Assembly (NCBI GenBank): GCA_963969595.1
Contig: OZ018413.1
Coordinates: 3,784,501 to 3,848,500 of the forward strand
Reading direction: 5' to 3'
Source: Neckera pumila
Taxonomy: Eukaryota; Streptophyta; Bryopsida; Hypnales; Neckeraceae
DNA length: 64,000 nt
Under the pieces are notes generated by a model. It saw only the letters and a list, made by a program, of their open reading frames with translations. It ran no database searches and was not told the origin of the DNA. This document shows, one piece after another, positions 12,520 through 25,177 of this stretch (position 1 is its first letter; every line of letters starts with the position of its first letter). Made by a program: the position numbers and the translations under genes.

Positions 12520-13459
12520 TTACAAGGAGTGATCTCCTCGAGAACAACATTCAAAATATCTCATTCATACTTCTTGTCACCAATTACTTGCTCCACACAA
12601 ATCATGCAATTTTACGCTCAATTTGAAAGAAAACAAAATATTTGGCTCACTCGGCAAAGCCTTTGAATACAAATGGAAAGGTATTGGTTTTGCACACCCT
12701 CATAATTAGGAAACAACCCAACAAGCATTACATTGGAAAGGATTAGCGGCCAAAATGATCAAAATACCATAACTATATTAGTTATACCAGATATAAATTA
12801 GTACCAAAAAATTTCTCCATATACCAGACCATTTGACGATACAAACAATATTGTCCATTTTGCTGCAGACACTATTACATATGAAGAACCAACAATTCCC
12901 CTTGAACGGAATAAACGGCCACATACTGAACCCCTTGCAATATAGATTCTCTGTACACACCACCAAAACCATAATATTGGCCCACCCAACCAGATAAACT
13001 CTCTCACATTGAACCTCCAAAATATGCAAATACCACAATATCACATACAAATTGCTCCTCCCACACCTAATAATATAGCTGTGAACAAAAATACCAGTTG
13101 GAAAAAACTCACATATAAAACCAACCCAACCCAACAAATATACATATGCCACCACTACCAACATACACATCTACAACCCAACTAAAATTCCTAGCGCAAT
13201 ATAGCTAGTACACTAATGGATCATTTATACCACCTGAACAACATTCAAATGGCCACTAGGTACGCAAAAAAGCAGGATATGGTATATATACTCCCTCCAA
13301 AGAAGAAATTCAAATCTCTAAAAGACTACCAAGTCTCCAAACTTGTTTTAGAGTTGAGCTAATGGCCATACATAAAACACTACATATAATCACTACAAGA
13401 TATCCACATGAACCAACACACATATTCATTGACTGCCTAAATTGTCTATATGTACTTAA
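12520..13459 (+). pseudogene. Decayed LINE: region before and start of RNase H
   Basis: Reading on from the RT segment, the translation gives 'YTNGSF', 'FRVELMAIHKTL' and 'THIFIDCLNCLYVL'. These are the first three catalytic blocks of type I RNase H. The first aspartate of the YTDGS box has become Asn (codon aat near 13,212) and several stops precede it. The frame is cut at 13,459 by a piggyBac-like element. The family is plant L1-like LINEs that carry RNase H after the RT. Confidence 0.75.
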
Positions 13460-14349
13460 CCCTTAAAATACCAAGGCATTTTTTGGCTCCAAAATCCTTG
13501 AAAACTGCCATTTTTGTTGCGATTATTTCCTAAATCCAATTTTTATTTTATTTTCTAAATCTAACCATAGGATCTTGTACTTCACTTGTCTTAGATCATG
13601 TGGTAAAATTTTCATGAAGTTAGAACCTACGGATTGGAAGATATTAGCATTTGAAGTTAGAAAAAGAAGCTTTTTTGAACTAAGGCTTGCAATTTGAGAT
13701 GACTTTGACGGCCATTTGTGGATTGTTTTGCACACACACCATTAAGTTCAAATTTTTTGTATTGAACATTTGAGTTGAGAGTTGGAGAATTTTTTTTCGT
13801 AATGTCAAATCTTGATTTTTACAAATAAAAAAATTGTTAAATAGAAGTAGGTCCAAAATCGAACAAAACACTAAATTATTAATAGCTCTTACGTGGAATT
13901 AAAACACCATAATTCCAATGGTGGGATTGTTCTTGCAAACAAACTTAACCTTGTTAAAAAAAATTGAAAAAATTTGAAAATTGCATTCGAAAATGAATTC
14001 TATAAGATGTTTTTGAAGAAGATGCTTAGATTGCTCCAAAAACAAGATTGTCTATAACTTTCTCATTCTGAGTCCAAATAGAATGAATCAAAGCTTCAAA
14101 CGTAGACAAAAACATAATTTAGGAATTTTTTAAAGTTTTTTTTTCTACCCAACAAACTGCTTTTTTGACTTTGGGTGGCATAACTTTTGCTCCCGGGCAT
14201 CAATTGAAAAAAACAAACTATATTTTTAGAAAGCTAATGTGATTTCCTATTTTACAAAAAAGTTTCAAAAAATCAAGTCGAAATTTCAGGTTGCACAAGA
14301 CTGCCCGAAATTCCAAGTGTCCTCCAAGGGAACTTTGGTACTTTTGAGG
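13460..14349. mobile_element. piggyBac-like short element inside the LINE RNase H (copy 6)
   Basis: TTAA lies at 13,456-13,459 and again at 14,350-14,353. The ends are CCCTTAAAATACC and GGTACTTTTGAGG. Removing the 890 bp plus one TTAA restores a continuous LINE frame (..CLYVL-NTQLKHP..), which fixes the element boundaries and the 4-bp target duplication. Its body contains 'taaccataggatcttgtact' and 'cataacttttgctcccgggca', both found in most copies. Confidence 0.85.
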
Positions 14350-15561
14350 TTAATACACAATTAAAACACCCTCCGCTGCACCGCAACCATGCAGATAAAA
14401 CTATATTAGAATCTGTGGTAGTAATGGTTCAGAGTTAAACACAAATCACAACAATTTCCAAAATCAAAGCCCATATTGGTATTGTAGGTAATAAATATGT
14501 AGACAAACTTGCTAAAAATGATACAACAAAGGAACAAACAAACAAATTTGCCTCAAAACCATATGAATTTGCGTATACTACACCATTCTATTACCAAAAA
14601 GATGAATGGCTAGGTCCAGTCCATCAACCTGACATAGACCTCGTTCTATGCCTCCAAACATACATCAACAAACACGATTATGATAAAAACCTAAAAATAT
14701 TGGCACAAAGATTTCTCAACATTAGCAAATAGATACTCAATCCTAATATAGATAATGAACTCTCTAATGAATTCTAGTCTAACCCTGAAATAACAGATTC
14801 ACAAAAAACAAGCCTATTAAACTTCCACACTAGCCAAAACATGGAAAATGCTAGAAAACAACTATTTTTTGGCATAGAAAGATTCCAATCAATCACATGC
14901 TCTATACCTAGATCACAAGATATAGATACATGGCTCCATGTACTTCTAAAATGCAATCAACAACATATCTATGCTCTCAAAGTCAAAAGACATAATGAAG
15001 CAGTATGGGAATTGCAAAAGCTAATTATATTCAACCAAAAAAATAGATACTATACCCAAATGAATGCAAGTACATTCAACAACAATCCACAAGAAAGTGT
15101 TGTCCCCTCATGGCTCTTATCTTGCCCTTGCTAAAGACAAAGACACTATAATGCTAGATCCAAACCGGACATCCTCTATGTTAAAGGACTCTCCTACCAA
15201 AATAATCCACCAACTAACCCAGATAACAATCTCACTATAGAGTTCATAGAATTCACATACACTAATGATAGATTCTTGCAAATAACAATATATAGATAAC
15301 AAAATCCAAAAATACCAACCAATAATCAATAACATCCTAGTCCAAGGATGGAATGTTGACAGATTTATTGTCATTATAGCAAGAGCTAGAGGAACAACAC
15401 ATGCTCCATCAAAGAAACTTCTTGAAAACAAACTCAACCTACCCAAAGCCGCTCTGCAATATACTTTCAAAACGATCAACACCATTGCCATACAATATGC
15501 TGGATCAATCATCCTATATAAAAGAAAAATAGAAAACAACCAACCACTCCCAATTGAATAA
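14350..15561 (+). pseudogene. Decayed LINE: end of RNase H and C-terminal tail
   Basis: The first codons (NTQLKHPPLH) continue the frame cut at 13,459. Then 'KIKAHIGIVGNKYVDKLAK' matches the last RNase H block (H and final D present). Further on come 'ARKQLFFGIERFQSITCS', 'DTWLHVLLKCNQQHIYALKVKRHNEAVW' in two parts, and a closing '..ENNQPLPIE' before a stop at about 15,561. The region CSI..C / H..KC suggests a degenerate zinc knuckle. Stops and frame changes are fewer here than in the RT part. Confidence 0.75.
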
Positions 15562-15804
15562 GAAATTGTTTTAACATCCTTTTTCCACTACACCTATAAT
15601 GCATATCCATCTACTTTTTTTAAATCTTGGTTACTTTGAATTCTGGTTACTTGTAATTAAAGTGCCTATTCTAGAAAGGGAAGAGTAGTTTTGCATCAAT
15701 GGCCCTTGATCCACTGGACACTAGCTCATTGTCGTTACAAACATACACTTTATTCACACCAGCCTTCTTTGAAGACCAGAGTTTTATCTATCTATCCTAA
15801 CCCT
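15562..15804. other. Probable LINE 3' untranslated tail
   Basis: Non-coding sequence between the last LINE codon and the start of duplicated block A, ending in a short 'tctatctatcc' run. No poly-A tail is visible. Confidence 0.4.
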
Positions 15805-16526
15805 GGCTGCACTCATTTAAATTTTAAAACAGTGTGACTTTGGTTAATTAGGGTTATACGCACTAATACGATAGATCAGCGTACATCCTAAGCTGAGTTT
15901 TATACGTACAACGTAACGAATTACGGTACATTCCAGTCCTTGTGGAGTTTTTGGAGGAGGAAGCCTCCCGCCATGTTGCGAACAATTTTTGGCAGAGTCG
16001 CAAATGGCCAGTCGGCCATAGCCAGTCGGCCCACCTCCAACAACATAACAGAGTGGCCCCCGACAAATTGCCTTTCTCCTTTAGCTTCACTATCAACACA
16101 GACAGCGAGAACTGCCGCTTCGAGCTCACAGTGGATTGAGATGAGAGCGCGCGAACCGCGAGAATTGTGAGCCATTTGATCGGCGCAGCTCACCTTCTCG
16201 GGCGAATTCCTGCATCGGGAATGGAGCTTGGGAGCTCTGTGGTTATGGAGTTTTTCGTAACATTAGCATGATTGTTGTACGTGTGTTTTATTGGAGAATC
16301 GACGATTATTCCATACTTTGGGGATCGTTTTCACGTTTTTTGTGGGGGTGTTGTGACGGTGTTGAGGCGTGGTTTACGATGTTGTGGAATTCCGGGTTGC
16401 GATGAGGGGCAATGGGAGGCATAACGGGTGAAATTCGCTGCGTTGTGCGATGGAGTGGTTCCGTGGGAGGAGATGGGGCCAGTGGCGACCAGAATGAGGT
16501 CGTTTAGTGGGATAATGGTGCAAAAT

Positions 16527-16537
16527 TAGGGTTAGGG
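16527..16537 (+). promoter_or_regulatory. Telo-box-like TTAGGGTTAGGG motif upstream of BAH-PHD A
   Basis: TAGGGTTAGGG lies about 80 bp before the ATG. Plant telo-boxes (AAACCCTA) are common near transcription starts and bind TRB proteins. Copies B and C keep part of the motif (ggggttaggg; ttagggttcggg) at the same place. Function is inferred only. Confidence 0.35.
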
Positions 16538-16616
16538 TGTGGCAAGTGATCGTTGGGCCGGCCTGTGGGGGTGGGGGGTGGGGGAATCGGCTTACGTATT
16601 CGGAGCGAGTGCTGTC

Positions 16617-18903
16617 ATGGCGAAGCCGAAGAATGGGAAGAAGACGTTGGACTCGTGTGTTATCAAGGGTACTCGCAAGATTGTGAAAGGTGCGTGGTTT
16701 CTCAAATTCTTGTACTCTCTTTTTCTCTGCTGTGTAGTTACCGTTCGCTAGAAATGGCGGCCATGTAGGGTGGGAACTCTTTCAGCTGCTGGATGTTTTT
16801 TATTATTATTAGAGTGGCAAAGGTTTTTGAGCATCTTGTCCCCATTTTCAGGAGTATTCCATCACACTTAAATAATTTTAATATTTGGATACAATACGAT
16901 TAGATGCTGGGAATGTACGGTACTGAATTACTGATGAATGACTTTTACTCAGCTTGAGGATCCAGAAAGTTGTTTGAGTTTACCAATCCTACCAAATTTT
17001 GCATAATGCTTTTGATATTTTTGTTGACACGTGGCAATAGTTAGCCCAAATAAGAGTGACTGCGCGAGAATTCACAGGGACGAAAACCCACTTTACGGTT
17101 CAGGTTTCCAATGAAGACAAGTACCCAAATGTGGCACCCTAAAATCTAGCACAATGAGTGCATATTGATTTTGAACTTGTTGAATTTTAGGTCATCTACG
17201 AATGAAACTTTGAACCCTAATATTTGTCCAAATGATGCCTCCCTTGGTGCATGGGCTCCTCTTTGGGTTACTTACCAGAATGTATAATTCTGTATTTCAT
17301 TTCAATAACAATGATTATGCTCAGCGCTTTGAAAGTGTCGCTGTTCGACGTGGGCACCTAATTAGCTTTGTTACTATCAGTTTTGGACTGGGAAGTTGAA
17401 CTCCTGTCATTCCAGCGGGCCACCTCTGTGCCAGCTCTTTCCTTGAGTTTCCATTGCATAGATTGATGGTGCCGGCCAATTGGATTGTTGGCAGTTGGAG
17501 ACACAGTGCTGATGCGGAGCGAGGACCCGGATAAACCTCCTTACATCGCCAGGGTGGAGAAAATCGAGGCCGATAGCCGTGGCAATGTGAAAGTGCGTGT
17601 GCGTTGGTATTACCGTCCCGAGGAATCCATGAGTGGTCGCAAGCAGTTTCATGGTCAGAAGGAGGTGTTTCTGTCTGACCACTTCGACGTCCAGAGTGCG
17701 GACACCATCGAAGGCAAGTGCACCGTTCATGCTTTCAAGGCGTACACGAAGCTGGAGACCGTGGGCGCTGATGACTACTTTTGTCGCTTTGAGTACAAGG
17801 CGACCACTGGCGGTTTCACTCCCGACCGCGTTGCCGTGTAAGTCTCCACTGGTCTTTGAATCCGACTTAACCGTCTCGGAGCTTTCAAGTATTGTCTTAT
17901 TGTTAAAACCTTCAGGGAAAGATTTATTTTTAGCAATTCTGTGTAAGCTTCCTGCAAGATTTGTTTTGAACTGGTATGGAGATGTGAGCAACCACTTTTG
18001 GCCATTTGGATCTGAAGGGGTTCGTAAGGGTTTTGTGCTCACGTATGGAGTCTTGTGCAGTTTCTCTTACTCCTTACTTATTGCAACGTGGCATTCCAGT
18101 TCCCGTGGGATGCAGTGCCGTGATTTTGGTGTTCTAATGGACCGTTTTTTGAATGTGCTATTTCAGGTATTGCAAGTGTGAGATGCCATACAATCCTGAC
18201 CATGTGATGCTTGAATGTGGAAGCTGCAAAGATTGGTGAGGGCCTTTCCCAGCAACAGTACATTACATTCTCTGTTAGTGAGTACTGGAGCGTGTTAGGA
18301 GGACCGCTCTTTTAAGAAGATTCTCCAATGTGGCATGCTTTGGAACTTGCTTCAAATAGTCAGTCTTGCAGGAATTGCAGAATCAGCATGAAAGAGTCTT
18401 CCTTCTTCACTGAGATTGTGTTTCTGTTCTGCACTATTAGAGAGGTGTTTAGTTATTTCGTTGACACTTTGGCCTGTTGACTGGATGTGTAGGTTCCATC
18501 GACATTGCGTGGGCTTGAGCGTCGAGCAGGTTGAACATTTGGATAGTTACATTTGTCCTTCCTGTGCTCCTGAAAGCGTGAAGAAGAGCAATGGACCGTC
18601 ATACAGGACGCCAGATGCCAGGGTACGCTCTATTTACACCATGTTCTCCTGTTGGAGTCGTTTCCGTTTCTTTTCTGGACAGGAATGCCAGTACATTCGC
18701 GGAGGAGATGTCTTGGATCACGTAATGGTGAGACTGTATGCTTGATGCAAATAGTATTGTTTGGATCAAATCGGATGCACAGATTAAGATGATCGACTGA
18801 GGTGCTGGTTTGAGAAGTACTTTTCTAAATGTTGGTCTTATGTTGTGTTCCATGTCTCGTTTTTTCCGTTTTGCAGCCGGAGGCAAAGCGGCAGAGGAGG
18901 TGA
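16617..18903 (+). CDS. EBS/SHL: BAH-PHD histone reader, EBS/SHL family, copy A
   Basis: Five exons, all GT-AG: 16617-16689, 17495-17837, 18167-18235, 18493-18622, 18877-18903, encoding 213 residues. The BAH domain spans about residues 25-139 with cage candidates Y41, W62 and Y64 (WYYRPEE). The PHD finger spans 140-187 with all eight zinc ligands (C141, C143, C156, C159, H164, C167, C183, C186) and W162 beside the cage. The tail is basic (AKRQRR). In Arabidopsis EBS and SHL the BAH binds H3K27me3 and the PHD binds H3K4me2/3, acting in repression of flowering genes; a nuclear chromatin reader role is expected here. The start ATG follows the duplicated leader and opens the conserved [12 protein letters not shown] and SHL cannot be told apart from this sequence. 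The protein is identical to copy B. At 213 residues it is slightly shorter than the Arabidopsis proteins. Confidence 0.93.
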
Positions 18904-19345
18904 TCTGCACTGAAGTTTGGTCTCTTCTTTCGGTGTGCCAATCCCTTTTCGGGTATCAATGATGAGAGTTGTTGATGTAGATAGTGGGGATAGATGAAAA
19001 TCTGTAAGATAGTGGTTTGACTACCTTGGTGGGTTTCTAGATTGTTTCCATGGGTCCTTTGATACGAAGCCATGTCTCAGGAAGCATGTGGTATTTTTTC
19101 AGAAACTTGTGTAGGGACTGTGCCAATTCAGCAGTCCAGTCTACTTGTGATGTCTCTTCGATGAGCCTGCAGCAGTGCATTGATGATTTTGTTGAGGTGT
19201 ACATTTTGATCAGTAGCCCAACTCAAATCTAGCGTTGGCTGTAAAGTTTCCTCGTTTGATGAGAACTTTTTTTGAGTGCCTGGCATTGCGTAAGGTTGCC
19301 ATTTAAACTCAAGGATTTGGTTTCTGGTTTTCTAGCAATGATTTG

Positions 19346-20227
19346 GCCTATGTGGTGGCCTGAGTTGAGTCTTTTTTTTAAGATAAAGGGGTGGTTTTTA
19401 AATGGCCTACCTGTTGGTGGTAACTAGGTCTATTTGCTACCCTGTTGCAAAACCCAGCTATATACTGATATCTGCCGGCAATACGAATTTCCTAAGATGT
19501 GTATATGGGGTTCACCTTCAATACACATATTTACTTATTATTACTGCCCAGTTCTCCATCTGATTCTTAGTAAACTGGGTCGAATGCACCTTTAAATAAT
19601 CTCTGTTTGCTGCTTCTCCCAAGTCGATTCTTCATGTTTCTTCACTTCCCGCAAATCACTCTCTAGGACCTTTATTACATTATTACATTCTGTGATAAAA
19701 TTTGTCCTTTATACTATATAAGACAAATAATGATTGATCCATTAACTTTTTATAGGGCACATGTAGACATAATTATAAACTATGTTTTCTATATCATTTT
19801 GGTAAAGGAGCTAGCTAAGGTAGGGGCACCCACTCCCGTTTGTTTACCACATTTTGACATATAGCAAAGGCTCAGATTTTCTTTGCAGACTGAATTGTGC
19901 TTAGACATGACAACAGAATCAGGTACACGGATGGGAATGGGTGTGCCTACCTTATTTCTTCAATACTCATATGATACTTGGGTGATACCTAGTAGTACCT
20001 TTATCAAAACTAGATGATATCTAGGTATACTTTGGCTATTTGTTTTGAAATATAGTACTAATCTAACTATTTTGATCCCAAAAATTAAAGAAATCCTTTA
20101 CAAAAAATAGACAACATCTTTTTGATCCTATAAATTGAAGAATTCCTTTACAAAAATAGCCAACATCTTTGAGTTGTAGTCAAATGGCAAAATATTGTGC
20201 ATAAAGAATACACTAGACATAACTTTA
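19346..20227. other. Gene-free stretch
   Basis: Downstream of block A. No coding, RNA or repeat signal recognised. Confidence 0.5.
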
Positions 20228-20231
20228 TTAA

Positions 20232-21152
20232 CCCCTAAAGGACCATTGTCTGTTCGGCGGACCTTTGAGATTTTGGGCAGGTACCTACGGGCTAAAATTT
20301 TGTCGTGATTTTTTGAAACTTTTTTTGAAGATAGAAAAAGTGATAAGCTTTGTGGGAATATAATTTTTTTCAAAATCGGTGCCCGGAAAAAAAAGTTATG
20401 ACCAAATAAGCTCAAAAGAGGGGACTGTGGGTAGCCAAAAAAAAAGGACAACAATCTGAAAAAAAAAATTTAATATTTTTTTTCTCATTGATTATATTTT
20501 TGTCTATTTGGAAAGCTTTGATTCATTTCATTTGGATTTGTTATGAGAAAGTTATGGACATTCTTGTTTTTTGGGTAGTTAGAGCATCTTTTTGAAAAAA
20601 ATAACTTCTAGAATGCATTTTTGAGTGCAATTTTTCAAATTTTTCATTTTTTTTTTTTTGCATGGTTTATATTACTTGATAGAACAATCTCAGTATTGGG
20701 ATTAGTGAATTTTAATTCCATCTAAAATATATGAATATTTTAGACTTTCCTTCTATCTTGTAACTACTTCTACTTAACAATTTTTTAAAGAATGATAATT
20801 AAGTTTATTTTTTTTTTATTTTTTTTCCTAGACCCTCAGCTCAGTTTTCCACACAAAGATTTAAAGCTCAAAACCCTGTAGTGCAAAAATTTTAAGTTAA
20901 AAATGTTAAAAATCAAAAAATTTAGTCCCACAATGTTCTGAAAAGATTGTTTTTTTCACTTTAAACACAAATATCTTGCAATCTGTGTGGTCAAAAATTC
21001 TGAAATTTTTTTCGCACGCTCTCATACTAGCTAGGTGTAAGATCCTATGGTTAGATGTGAAAAAAAACATTTTTCAATTTTTTTACTTATTGCTATAGAA
21101 ATGACAATTTTGAGTGTTTTTTGGTAGAAAAAGGGCCTTGGTATTTTAGGGG
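20232..21152. mobile_element. piggyBac-like short element (copy 7)
   Basis: Flanked by TTAA on both sides (20,228-20,231 and 21,153-21,156). The ends are CCCCTAAAGGACC and TATTTTAGGGG, 921 bp. The left end carries a decayed hairpin (TTGTCTG..CGGAC) and 'gggcaggtacctacgggct'. The right end carries 'aaatgacaattttgagtgttttttgg', the inverse of the left ends of copies 8 and 14. The longest frame has no resemblance to a transposase. Confidence 0.8.
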
Positions 21153-21384
21153 TTAAGTGACTAATATCCTTCCATCCATGGATACCAAAAAAAGGTTTAT
21201 CTTCCCATGGATACCTTTGAGGAGTTTAGTTACTATGCTTTTTGTTAGGATAACCTTCACTCAACCAAATATTGGGGGGCATGGGGGCTTGAGGGTTGGG
21301 GATCTTAAGTTGCACGAAATGCAAAAGGTTCCGGCCTTCCAATGTTGATGTATAATGGTATATTGCTATGAGAAAGCATGTTTG

Positions 21385-22028
21385 GGTGATTGCAAGAAAC
21401 ACTTCACGTTTTTGGCTCAAAACGCAGTGTTTTGCCATAGGACTGGTAGTACTATGTAGTACTATGCAATACTATGCTTCCGCAGCGCCCTTGGAGATCT
21501 TGATCGTCGATTCAAGGCATTTACCTTTTTATTTTTAATAATTCAAAAAAAATTCAAAAAATAAAATAAAAAAAAATCATTTTACTAGAGAAGACTGTGC
21601 TCACATTGCACCAAAAAATTAGTGTAGGAAAATTTTTCCCTGTTTGTAAACTTTGCGCAAAGGAAGGTCACTGTGACCCCATGTGGACAATTGACATGTT
21701 TCTATTTTCATAAAAATTCATCGTCAATCCTTGTAATGTTAGTAGACCTCCAACATGTCCAATTTGTAGCTTCAAATTTGCATTTTTGGGTCAAAAATAG
21801 GACTAAAAATCCCCCATAATGGCCAAAGTAGACACCCAATTGGGCGCAGTTTAAAAATAATAAAACAATTTTGAAAAATTTGAAAAAATTACTCAATGTT
21901 TGAAACTACCATATGTACCTTTACAAATTTCAAGCCAATTGGACAAACAATGCAAAAGTTATGAGCAAAAAACCACCCGTCCAAGGGCAAGGGGACAAAA
22001 AAAAGGACAAGTGTTTCTTGCAATCACC
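21385..22028. mobile_element. Short element with 20-bp perfect terminal inverted repeats
   Basis: GGTGATTGCAAGAAACACTT opens the stretch and its exact reverse complement closes it 644 bp later. The interior is AT-rich and non-coding, with 'caaaagttatgagcaaaaaacc'. No clear target-site duplication is visible, so the superfamily is undecided. Confidence 0.6.
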
Positions 22029-22149
22029 GGTTTAAATTTGAAATTGAAGTTCGATGCATATAGAATTTTAAGCACTTTTTGAGAGTCTTGCATTGAAGAT
22101 GCTCTAATTTGCACCTTGAGTAATCCTAGTTTTTTTTAATATGGTTTAA

Positions 22150-23067
22150 CCCCTAAAGTCCCAAGGCCATTTTTTTGTCAAAAACGATTCAAAAGTATTA
22201 GTTCTGCTGCATTCGTCTGAGAAAAGAGAAAAAATGTTTTCTTTTAGAGTGTAACTGTAGGATCTTGTACTTAAATTATTGAAGATCATGTGGTAAGAAT
22301 TTCATAAAGCTTGATTGTACTATTAGAAGATATTAGCATTCAAAGTTAGAAAATTTTGATTTTTTGAACAATAACTTGCAATTTCAAATGACTTTGGCCA
22401 CCATTTGTAAAAAATTAATTGCACTACAGAATTTTAATTTAATTTTTTTATGTTGAAAATTGAGTTGAGATTCTAGAAAAAGAAATTCCAAAAAAATACA
22501 CTTGATTTTCATCCTTAAAAAAATTTGTTAAGTAGAAGTAAGTCCAAAATTGAAAGAAAAACTAAATTGTCAATAGCTCTAAAATGGGATTAAAACACTA
22601 TAATCCCAATGGTAAGATTGTTTTAGCAAGCAAGTTTAATCTTGTCAAATAATTTTTTTTGAAAAATTATGAAAATTGCATTCAGAAATGAGTCCTACAA
22701 GTTATTTTTTCAAGAAAATGCTCTAAGTGCCCGAAAATAAGATTGTCTATAACTTCCACATAACAAATCCAAATGGAATGAATCAAAGCATCCCATAAAG
22801 ATAAAAATACATTCTATGAGAAAATTATTTTTAAAAATTAAAAAAAAGAATTTGAGTGAAGATTTCTGCCCACCGCATCGGAAAAAAAGACCTTTTATGC
22901 CATAACTTTTGTTCCCGGGCACCAATTGAAATAAAAATTATATTCCAACAAAGCTAATGTGTTTTTTTATTTTCACAAAAAAATTCAGAAAATAATGATG
23001 TATTGAAGCCGTAGTAGCCTGCCTAAAATCCATTTTGTCCCCCAAGGGGACAATGGGACTTTAGGGG
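22150..23067. mobile_element. piggyBac-like short element (copy 8)
   Basis: TTAA at 22,146-22,149 and 23,068-23,071. The ends are CCCCTAAAGTCCC and GGGACTTTAGGGG, perfectly inverted for 13 bp. The subterminal hairpin TTGTCCCC-CAA-GGGGACAA is at 23,035-23,053. With its TTAA copies it is among the best preserved in the window (918 bp). No transposase is encoded. Confidence 0.85.
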
Positions 23068-23085
23068 TTAATGCATACATGTTAA

Positions 23086-24485
23086 CCCTTGAAGTCCCAA
23101 GGTCATTTTTCATCAAAATCCACTCTAAATTGTCATTTCTATTGCAAAGAACATTAATTTAAAATATTTGTCTCCTTTGCATAACTAACCGTGTGATCTT
23201 GAACTAGACTTATGTAAAAGTATATGGAGGAATTTCGAAATTTTGACCATATAAATTGCAAAATATTTGCATTTAACTTGTACTACCGCCATGGACATTT
23301 ATTGTGAGATGGATGAATCCAAATTGTGTTAGAAAACAATATAATCTACATCTTCATTTGTGGATTTTTTATACAAGGCAATGGGAATGCAAAGTACTTG
23401 CGAAGTAAAAATTGGCCAATTGAAGTGCTTTGGTTTTTTTCTACAAATAGAGACTCAAAAATGTGATAGCCAAAACCTACTCAATGGGCGGCTATAGGTT
23501 TGTATTGTCCTATTTTCCAAGTTGAGAACTTTGGTAGCAATCATATACTGTTCAATGAAAAGATTAAACAATTGTATCATTTTATACCATAATTCTTGTA
23601 CCATTCCAATTGTATCAATTTGTCTTATATAATACTTTATTTTTTGAAAACACCAATATGAAGCCATAGAATGGGCTATAAAATTCACATAGATTCCATT
23701 TATGTTTTAAAATTTGCATCATCACCATATATAGATTTTTGTAATTCACATTGAATTCCAATAGGGATATTTTACTTATGTTTTTGACGTTTCCAAGCCT
23801 TTGGAAGTCTCTGGTGGTCCTCCAAACCCTTTGGAGATTAAAGTCCTTTCATTCTCATATCCTATATCTAGGCAACAACTTTGGCAAATTAACAAAGCCA
23901 ACATTTTGATAAGCTTTATCATTTAAAAAAAATTGTAACCATACAAATTCAAACTAAATATCTTAGAGATTATATAGGAAAAGAAAACACAACAATATCA
24001 CTCATGAATTGAAAGATTATAATGTTTGAACATGAGGGTATTAAAACTGCAAAAGTGACTTGAAGTCTTTCAATCCTTTTTTTACATGCCAATTAAAAAA
24101 AGTTGGCTACCAAAAAAATATGAGGTTAAAGGACCTAATATGTATAATCCCAAGCAAATTACGACTCCTAAAAATTTACTATACAATTTTTTGAAATAAA
24201 TTTCTAATGTGATTTTTCTCCAAGATCTAGTGTATTTGAGGCTCATTTCCAAAAGCCCTCAACACTATGGAAAGTCAAGATTGCAATGGGTACCCTTGCA
24301 CAAAATCTTGAATAGAAAATTCATAATCAATCATTTTCAAAATTGGATTTTTGATGCTAAAACTAGACTTCAAAAAGAATTTTACAAAAATATAAACTAC
24401 TAAATATAACAATTTAATTAGGTTTTATTTAACTTCAAAGTATTGTTGACTCAAAATTTTGGTGCCTTGAGCATTTAGAGGTCAA
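23086..24485. mobile_element. Composite or diverged piggyBac-like element (copy 9)
   Basis: TTAA (23,082-23,085) is followed by CCCTTGAAGTCCCAAGG and 200 bp typical of the R end ('aactaaccgtgtgatcttg'). The far side ends '..ggtgccttgagcatttagaggtcaa', like the fragment at 1-230. The middle is unrelated to the other copies. Either two remnants lie side by side or this is a longer subfamily. Confidence 0.4.
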
Positions 24486-24614
24486 ATAAAATCAAGAAAT
24501 AAAGACAAGTGCTTAAAAGTAACTTATTTGATTTTGACATACGAATAGATGTATGCTAATTTCTATCACTTAAATGAAGTCATTGAAAGGAAAACTAGGC
24601 CTTAGCAACAAGCC

Positions 24615-24690
24615 ATAGAGGAGGGATAGTAGAGCTTTGAGTTGAGTCGGGTTCAATCTCCGAAACTCTCTAAGTGATGATTTAGTTTTT
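24615..24690 (+). mobile_element. Possible tRNA-derived SINE head
   Basis: 'AGGAGGGATAGTAGAGC' resembles a box A and 'GGGTTCAATCTCC' 35 bp later resembles a box B, as in plant SINEs. No cloverleaf, clear 3' tail or target duplication was found. Confidence 0.3.
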
Positions 24691-25177
24691 CTAGGGTCTA
24701 AAAAATAATAAATCTATTGCTTTTCAACATTTTTTATTTTTCATTTATCAAGAAATTCCATATTTTTAAATAATTTGATTTTGGAATTTTTTTAAGGCCA
24801 ACAGGCCCATTTAGATTTAAGAGTGCTCCAAAGCGTCAAATCCATATCAAAGGCCATCTGCCTCTCATTGATTAGGATGAAGTGAGGCCTTTTTTTTAAT
24901 GCGCCTCTTATGATTGGACGGTGATCAAATTTCATCAAGACTAATGCTTGGGTGCCACTCTACCCATAGGCTTTCAAATGTCTTTCCACTTCCAAAAAGA
25001 TCCGCAAGGTTGACATAATACACATTCTCAAAGGTTTTCAGAGTGATTACGTGTGCTATCAACTACAACAAAGATGTTTTGTCATTGCCTAAGGCAAGCA
25101 GATAAACATAGTGCCTTTTGCATTGACAAGCTCTCAAAACTTCATTGTTATATTCACCCACATGCAGTATAAATCCT

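Larger units (their letters stand above)
15805..19345. repeat. Paralogous block A (BAH-PHD gene with flanks)
   Basis: Three blocks share a promoter region ('cccgccatgttgcgaa', 'ggccatagcc'), five exons, introns and 3' flank. They are A here, B (34,118 down to 30,260, inverted) and C (38,397-41,760). Block A matches B almost base for base from exon 2 to about 19,299 and then matches only C for a further about 45 bp. Confidence 0.85.

Noticed and set aside
12778..13170. 130-codon minus-strand frame
   Set aside because: Antisense of the LINE segment; no family resemblance.
15117..15539. 140-codon minus-strand frame
   Set aside because: Antisense of the LINE C-terminal part.
17407..18042. 211-codon minus-strand frame opposite BAH-PHD A (and its twins at 31,873-32,457 and 39,839-40,342)
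   Set aside because: It is the antisense shadow of the GC-richer exon 2. It crosses splice sites of the sense gene and resembles no protein.
17633..18181. 182-codon plus-strand frame overlapping exon 2 of copy A
   Set aside because: Wrong frame of the same exon running through intron 2; the sense frame has the BAH domain.
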